From Welwitschia mirabilis (Eukaryota > Gnetophyta > Gnetopsida > Welwitschiales), in contig JBOZIK010000001.1 of NCBI GenBank assembly GCA_051453625.1, forward strand, positions 12,900,425 to 12,928,488: DNA of 28,064 nucleotides. Reading direction: 5' to 3'. Under the pieces are notes generated by a model. That model did no database searches and was not told where the DNA came from. It saw only the letters and a list, made by a program, of their open reading frames with translations. This document shows, in pieces, positions 21,721 to 28,064 of this stretch (position 1 is the stretch's first letter; the number at the start of each line of letters is the position of its first letter). A program made the translations under genes and the position numbers.

Positions 21721-22799
21721 AAAAAATGCATCACAACAATATAGCAATTACTCTAGAAAGTTTAATACTATAAAACAAATTTATTTTATTCCTAAAAGAT
21801 CATATTTTAAATATGAATGAAGTAATGGTAGAGATCATTTTCCTTAGTAATATTTTCTTAAGTATATGATTTTTTTTTACTTTTATTTTTAAATAATTAC
21901 TCCTTTATATTATTTCTAAGAACTCTCTTTATCATGTTTTACTACTTGAAATATTTTTTTGTAAGTGCTAATATGATCTAAAGAAAGATAGATATTGGAC
22001 TTAGACTTATATGATTGTTAAACTATAATAATCTGCCCTTTCTTGTTTATAATCTTTATGAGTGTGCTCTTATTACTCTTTTTCACTATCTTCATGGCTA
22101 ATTTCATGTATTAAATATAAATTTTTGAAATCATTTAACTGCTTTTATGCATGCAATTTGCATCTTAGATTAAAAAATATATTATGCTCTTAAATTTTGT
22201 TATAAATCATATTCCCTAGGTTTGAAAGATTACACATTTTGAACATCTTCGAATTTACTTTTCTAAGGATATATGTTATTTTTATTATGTTTTTATAGGA
22301 GATGCACATATTAAAGGGTAGCTATTTTTAAGCTTATGATTATGGTACTAAGACATGTAGTCATTTCTTGATTTTTTTCATATTGTGTATATTAATTGGT
22401 ATCATCATGTGTTCTTTAACAATTGATATTATGTTTTCTTCAACATTGGTATTAAATACTTATAGGAATTATTTATTATGATGTAAATTTTATTTTTTCT
22501 ATTATTGTTTGTACCTCTTCCATAATCATTAATGACAATTGAAAAACAAAATATTATGATATTGAAGTTTTTAAGATGGTAAATGGCTTTACATACTATA
22601 TAACATATTATGCTCTATGAATGATTACATGAAATGGATGGGTTTAGAAGAAGCATAAACTTAGGAAGAGTATCAAAAAAATTTTAGTTATCATTAATGA
22701 CAAAGGCATATATTATTACATCTTTTAATTATTAATTGATGATAAACTAAATTTTAAATAACTTAACTCTAATGTTTATATTGTTCATGTAGGCCTTAA
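21721..22799. other. AT-rich stretch, nothing recognised
   Basis: No coding motif or element end is visible. If the Athila/Tat-like element had inserted into copy A, the rest of copy A integrase might be expected here, but I could not find it. Confidence 0.5.
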
Positions 22800-23560
22800 A
22801 GAATGTTTAGATGCCTTAGTACAAAAGAAGAAGAAGAGAAGAGGGGAAAATCACTTGGATGGTCAGTCATTTATTACTTGGAGGTTGACTACCTATTATA
22901 GCTATAAGTATATATTTCAATAGGGTTAATAGGCTACTATCAAGGGATCATTTACACATTGTAGCTAAAAATGGAATTTTCAATAGGGAGTTGATCACTT
23001 ATTATTGAGGGGTCAACTACCTAAAGACATTTTGCACTACTTAAAGAGTTTTGTAATACTTTATGATAAGGTTGATAAGATACATTAAGGGTTTAATTCC
23101 CTAAGAGGTCAAATAACTTCATCCTAGATTCAATTATCTAGAGCGTTTTCTAGGAATGTAACATGATGAGATCAACTAACATCTAGTAAAGATTGACTAT
23201 CCAATACAAAAATAAGAAACATAACATGAGAGGTTGACTAGAGTCTTGAGGGGTCAACTAGCAATATAACTATTAATAAAATAGTCATTGGAAAGCATAG
23301 TTAACCATTGAACAAAATCATTATAAGGCTAATTAATCATTTTGAAGATTCCAATAGGTACATACCTTGGAATTATGATTTATAATAGTTAGAATTCATC
23401 CTCTATATAATCCAAATATTTTTTTACTTACAAACATTAATGCACATACATATATACAAGGATTAAATCTCTAACTATTAGGCCTAATTATATAACAACA
23501 CATCTTCTATTTTGTTGCTATCATTCTCTCTTAATTCTATATTGTTCCTTATTATAATGG
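22800..23560 (+). mobile_element. Possible LTR remnant with repeated GTCGAC-derived motif
   Basis: A TATA box (TATATAA, 23404-23410) stands before a leader-like stretch. Upstream lie several copies of GTTGAC or GTCAAC (22884, 23012, 23233, 23253) plus the variants ATCAAC (23171) and ATTGAC (23192). Each form is one or two transitions from the palindrome GTCGAC. Repeated palindromes upstream of a TATA box are common in plant LTRs. I found neither ends nor a primer site nor a partner LTR, so the identity is unsure. Confidence 0.3.
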
Positions 23561-24100
23561 AAGCTACTTGAGCTATCTTGGAGGATGAGGACTACTATAA
23601 AATTTCATTGAAGGATGGAGGACAATAAAAAAGTTCTATTATAAGGTGAAGAATTACTGTGAAGTTTCATTAAAGTGTAGATGGAGGATAAATTAATAAT
23701 AAAGGAAAATAAGCTTATTGTCATTACATTTTGCTAATTTCTCTTTATTGTTTAATTAAATCTTATGAGATTCATTATTATATTAATTGTTGACTATATG
23801 AATTATCATCAAATTTAATTTGCCACTAGCTATTATTTAACTAGATGATAGATTACATTATGCAAACTTAGCATTAAACATTTAAAATACAAAAACTACC
23901 TTAGCTATGTTATTCCATCCTCCCCTCTAGGATAGCCTTTCCTAATATATTTAACCCCACATAGTCTAATATCATTAGCTAATCTTATACTCTATAGCCA
24001 ATAACATTTAGTTTGTCTTTTAATGTTTATATTTATTAGTATGTTATTTATTTGATTTAAAGTAGTGTTTTATATGTATACATTTATCAAGTTTTGATTA
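23561..24100. other. AT-rich stretch with a weak internal repetition
   Basis: The phrase TTTCATT(G/A)AAG recurs with similar flanks near 23605 and 23664, together with GATGGAGGA near 23614 and 23679. This suggests an old, imperfect tandem duplication of about 60 bases. No gene is supported. Confidence 0.3.
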
Positions 24101-27100
24101 GGGGAAGTAGGAGGTAATACCTTTTTTTGGTACCCCAATTTTATATCTTTTTATAATTTTCTTTTTGAGAAGCTAATAGAATAATGTTTTCTCCAAAAAT
24201 TTTAAAAAAAGTAAAAAACAAAACTACATCAAAAATAAATTTACTAATTTATTCATAAAACTAAGTAGTGGAATAAACCTTAAAAAACTATTTATACTTC
24301 CATGGTCTTTAGAAAGTGCATGAACTATATTATATGAAAATTCTAATTTAATCTGTATATATTTTTAAAAAGGAATAGAAGTATCCTTTATTTATACATA
24401 ATAAGAGTAAAATCCATGTAACAAAAAAAAAATTAGTTAGAACTAAGGTTGAGGTTAAGAAAACTAATTCAATTCAATCACATTACATCCCTATGATTGC
24501 AAGATTAAGATTTTGTTAATAAGAAATATTATTAAGTAAACCATTAATTTGATATCATTAAATCAAAATATTATGTATTTAATTAGTTGAACTTTGGTGT
24601 AAAAAATTGAATAAGATGGATTCTAAATGATAATGAAACCTGTCTACCTCATTAGTAATGCTAATAACATGTAAAACTTAATAGACATCTTTTGGAATCT
24701 AATTTTTTCACACTCAATAACTTATAACTCAATAAGTTATCATTAGAAACATAAAATTACCTAATCATCATAAATATGAAAATATAATTATAAATTAACA
24801 TGATTTAAAAAACATAATAGCAAAAATTAAATTAAATTCTTAATGTTGTAAAAGCTAACTCTTTTCACATCCCTTGACTAGTGTATTGCTAGGTCCTTAG
24901 CAATAAAGTGAGAAAGGAAAGTAAAATGTTACATTACATATTATCTTGGAAACTTGGATATTTAGTTTCATTTGATTATAACTTAACTGATGTTAGATTT
25001 TTGAGACGTTTATCTTGATAAATAAGTAACATTAATTATAATCATTGAATTCTATGGATTAAAAAATAAAAATTTTACTTTCTTACTGAAATAATTTTTT
25101 AGTCTTATTTGATTAACATTTGAGTTTTTTTAAAAAAGAAATGAAATTTTATGTAAGTTGTATTCTCTTGACACCAGTAAATAGAATTAAAGTAAAAATT
25201 TTAAAACTAATAAAAAACAAAAATAACTGATTAGAATAACCATATAACTAAAACCAAATTGTTTTATACATATTTTCTCAATGTTTAAAGGAAACAAAAT
25301 AAAGGAAAACATAAAGTCTAAAAAAGAAAGCATTCTTATTAAACTAACATGCAAAGTAAATTAAAAAGGATTACATCTAGAAACAAAAATAACAATGTAT
25401 CTTTAACTATGAAAACACACAGTATAATGTAAATATGTCACAAAAGAAAGAGAGAGTAAACAAGAGAAGAAGAGAAAGAGAAATGTGAGCTTTAAGAAAC
25501 ACTTCCCTCTACTTGGCTAATTTAGTAATAGTATAACTTCTTTTTAAATGCTTAAGAACTTTATTATATATCTTGGTTAATTTGAAAAACTTATTATAAA
25601 CTTTCTTTGCAAAATTCCTTATAGCTAGTGAAAGTTATTAATAATTTAGATTACTACAATGACTAAAAGAAATAGTAAAGCTAGATCATTGGTTGCTTAT
25701 TCTTGAGATCTTTCTTATTTAGAAATGTTACTATAGAGTAGTTAGGACATAAGATGATTCAATGTTTTATTCTTCTCATTTATATTCTTCTTATTCTTAT
25801 TCATGAGGAAACTAATTTCTAGTAGTCTATTTTAGAACTTGGACAATTTTCTTAGTAGTGATAGTCTCTATACTTTATCTTTTTCATTAGTCATTACCTT
25901 AGGATATACAATTTGAAAGTTGTAAAGGAAAATCCTTGATTAAATAGGATAAGAAAAATTTATGAGTATTTTCTAGTACATGTAACTTCAATCAACTTTA
26001 AAGATTGACATAAGAAACTATCATATGAGTAATAGGAAGAACATGTCTAATAATGAAATAAAGTAGAGCTAAGTCATTTTTATAAAGCCATTTAAAAAGT
26101 AAAGCAACTTTTTTATGCTATGGCATAATAAGACATGCATCATGATGCTACCCTTAAGATTATAATTATAAATTTTAATAAGAGTGTTTAATCTCATCTT
26201 ATGTCACATAATATCTTTATCACATATGATGTTATCTTGATTATTTACTTAAAAGTAAATTTAGTTTAGTAAGTTAAGCCAACCTAGATAGTTGTCTTAC
26301 CACCTCATCTATGCATGTAGAATTCTCTCTGAGTTAATCTTATAGATGTATCATTCTATTCTTCAATTTAGTTTAGATATTTACTAATTAATAATTATTT
26401 TTTTCTTAAAGGCATTTTTTTATTTTGTATTTTTAATTCTTACTAATAAGTTTGTTTCCATTTTAGAATGTACTTGTTTAAAAATTAAAGCAAGTTTTGT
26501 TATTTAAGGTTAATTAAAAAAAAGTAAAATTTTAAGATCACCTATATTTTTACTCTTAGAGATTTTTACATTAACATTGGACCCTAGGCTTATGCATTAT
26601 CCTTTTGATCACTGTGTTACTTCTTGTCATCATTCTTCTCTTAGGTGTGTTGTACATGCTAATTATGTTTTTCTACTTTTCTTAGGATTTCTAGGTTAGC
26701 ACTATCATAGAGATCCAACTACACATACAAGCCCTCTGTGTCCATTAAATTACTAAAATACATCAATATATGTGAAATAGCACTTGATTAATGCTAGTAA
26801 AAATAGTTTAGACAAGATCATAAGGAAAACTAGTGGGTTTAGATAAAATGCTACAATAAAGACATGGGAGCACATTTTAATGGTAAATTAGTGCTCCCAT
26901 TACTTTATCATTGTGAGTTTTATTCTTAAAAAAATATCAATAAAAAATTTTAAAAACAAATAGTTTTATTCTTTATCAGTTACCTTCCTTATGTGCTAAT
27001 TTTTAAGGTAGTAATCTACACTTCCTATCATTCGAGTTACAACACATGATTGTAAAAAACCATTTGTTCTACCTATTTTTACTAGAGTTGCATCATATTA

Positions 27101-27489
27101 CAACAAAGGTTATGCATTTAATATCATTGATCCACCACCACTATGAAGTTCATTATCATTTTTTATAAAATTTGAAGTATAAACTGTGTACCTTGTGTAG
27201 CATTTTTAGCTATTTTAAACTTTTTTGGTTGTTTGATTTAAATTTTAATGATATTGAAAAATCTTTTTTTTCCTCTTAGGAAAATTTAGATCATGTATCT
27301 ACTAAATTTTGGGAAAAAAACATCATCTTAAATTATAGTGGAATATTTCATGATATCTATGAATTTAAAAAATGTAGAAGATTAATAGCTAAAGAGAAGC
27401 TATTTATGTGGTGATGTGGATAACTATAAGAATCAATAGAGTCAGTTACTTATAAATCATTATAGTACTACTTCAATTTCCTTCACAAG
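24101..27489. other. AT-rich stretch, no gene recognised
   Basis: Stops are frequent in all frames and no protein motif or RNA gene was seen. The only local structure I would note is the inverted repeat at 26864-26900. A purine-rich (GA) patch lies at about 25445-25485. Confidence 0.6.
26864..26900. repeat. Perfect 10-bp inverted repeat with 17-base loop
   Basis: The arms ATGGGAGCAC (26864-26873) and GTGCTCCCAT (26891-26900) are perfect reverse complements and unusually GC-rich for this region. They would form a stable hairpin in RNA. Whether this is an element end, a small-RNA-like foldback or chance is unknown. Confidence 0.7.
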
Positions 27490-27669
27490 CATCATCTAAT
27501 TCAAAATTAAAAAACCTCAATGATTCAATGTGATGTAAATGAGGTTCTTCTTTTAACCTTAAAACTTTTAGGTTTTAACTTATATTCTTTATTTCTTAAA
27601 ATTTTTAAATTTTTCATGTGTGCATACATATTATTTTTGGGCCTTTCTTTTAACATTTTTATTTGCTAT

Positions 27670-27728
<59 letters not shown>
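27490..27728 (+). repeat. Direct repeat ending in (CA)n, left copy (partner 27829-28064)
   Basis: It matches 27829-28064 at an offset of about 339 with few differences. It ends in a (CA)n run from 27672 up to the 100-N gap. Both copies stop inside the microsatellite, the typical sign of contigs that break at a simple repeat. Confidence 0.92.
27672..27728. repeat. (CA)n microsatellite
   Basis: It is an uninterrupted alternation of A and C for 57 bases before the gap. Reading frames through it are not genes. Confidence 0.97.
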
Positions 27729-27828
27729 NNNNNNNNNNNNNNNNNNNNNNNNNNNNNNNNNNNNNNNNNNNNNNNNNNNNNNNNNNNNNNNNNNNNNNNN
27801 NNNNNNNNNNNNNNNNNNNNNNNNNNNN

Positions 27829-28008
27829 CATCATCTAATTCAAAATTAAAAAATCTCAATGATTCAATGTGATGTAAATGAGGTTCTTCTTTTAACCTTA
27901 AAACTTTTAGGTTTTAACTTATATTATTTATTTCTTAAAATTTTTAAATTTTTCACATGTGCATACATATTATTTTTGGGCCTTTCTTTTAACATTTTTA
28001 TTTGTTAT

Positions 28009-28064
<56 letters not shown>
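27829..28064 (+). repeat. Direct repeat ending in (CA)n, right copy (partner 27490-27728)
   Basis: It repeats the left copy from the first base after the gap, with changes such as AACCTC to AATCTC and GCTATG to GTTATG. The window ends inside the (CA)n run. Confidence 0.92.
28011..28064. repeat. (AC)n microsatellite at the window end
   Basis: It is an uninterrupted run to the last base, so its full length is not visible. Confidence 0.97.

Noticed and set aside
22400-22420. TTGGTATCATCATG as a tRNA-Met primer site
   Set aside because: Only the first part fits TGGTATCAGAGC, the rest differs, and no LTR end precedes it.
27520-27872. Frames with His-Thr or Cys-Val repeats
   Set aside because: They are translations of the (CA)n microsatellite and of N runs.
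1-28064. Bacterial-type features: operons, ribosome binding sites, CRISPR arrays, phage or defence genes
   Set aside because: The plant LINE and Ty3/gypsy remnants, CpG loss and microsatellites point to a plant nuclear genome. No spaced direct-repeat array or gene cluster was seen.

Overview
The window looks like nuclear DNA from a flowering plant, taken from a draft scaffold. It is very AT-rich and has almost no CpG. It contains decayed Ty3/gypsy and L1-type LINE remnants, microsatellites, and ten runs of N (one of 10, one of 737, eight of exactly 100). I found no intact protein-coding gene, tRNA, rRNA or CRISPR array. All recognisable coding sequence belongs to broken retrotransposons. The species cannot be told from the sequence.

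Layout. 1-2069: AT-rich, nothing recognisable, three gaps. 2070-3369: an LTR-like stretch with a TATA box and a decayed initiator-tRNA-Met-type primer binding site, partly duplicated across two 100-N gaps. 3370-4900: nothing seen. 4910-5590: a less AT-rich island of unknown identity. 5690-7090, minus strand: RNase H and integrase remnant of a gypsy element (copy D). 8390-9465: LINE endonuclease and linker remnant, running directly into gypsy reverse transcriptase. 9466-11330: reverse transcriptase, RNase H and part of integrase (copy A).

11320-21720 fits one old, roughly 10 kb gypsy element of Athila/Tat type. In order it holds a 5' LTR with TATA box, a tRNA-Asp-type primer binding site, a T-rich leader with a doubtful gag remnant, RNase H/integrase (copy B), a second integrase copy (C), a T-rich spacer, a decayed extra reading frame (18.4-19.6 kb) and a 3' LTR ending in CA at 21720. 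Copy A stops where the 5' LTR begins, which suggests nesting. Beyond it, 22800-23560 may be another LTR, and the rest is AT-rich DNA up to a (CA)n-ended repeat duplicated at the right edge.

Two themes run through the window. First, decay is dominated by C-to-T and G-to-A changes: both primer binding sites differ from their usual forms only by such transitions, and the extra reading frame is broken mainly by TAG codons, as expected from CAG. Second, five of the eight 100-N gaps are flanked by near-identical direct repeats, which points to unmerged contig ends rather than biology. I see no convincing new biological system. The best leads are a recurrent hairpin motif in the Athila/Tat-like element, the tandem integrase, and the LINE/gypsy junction.
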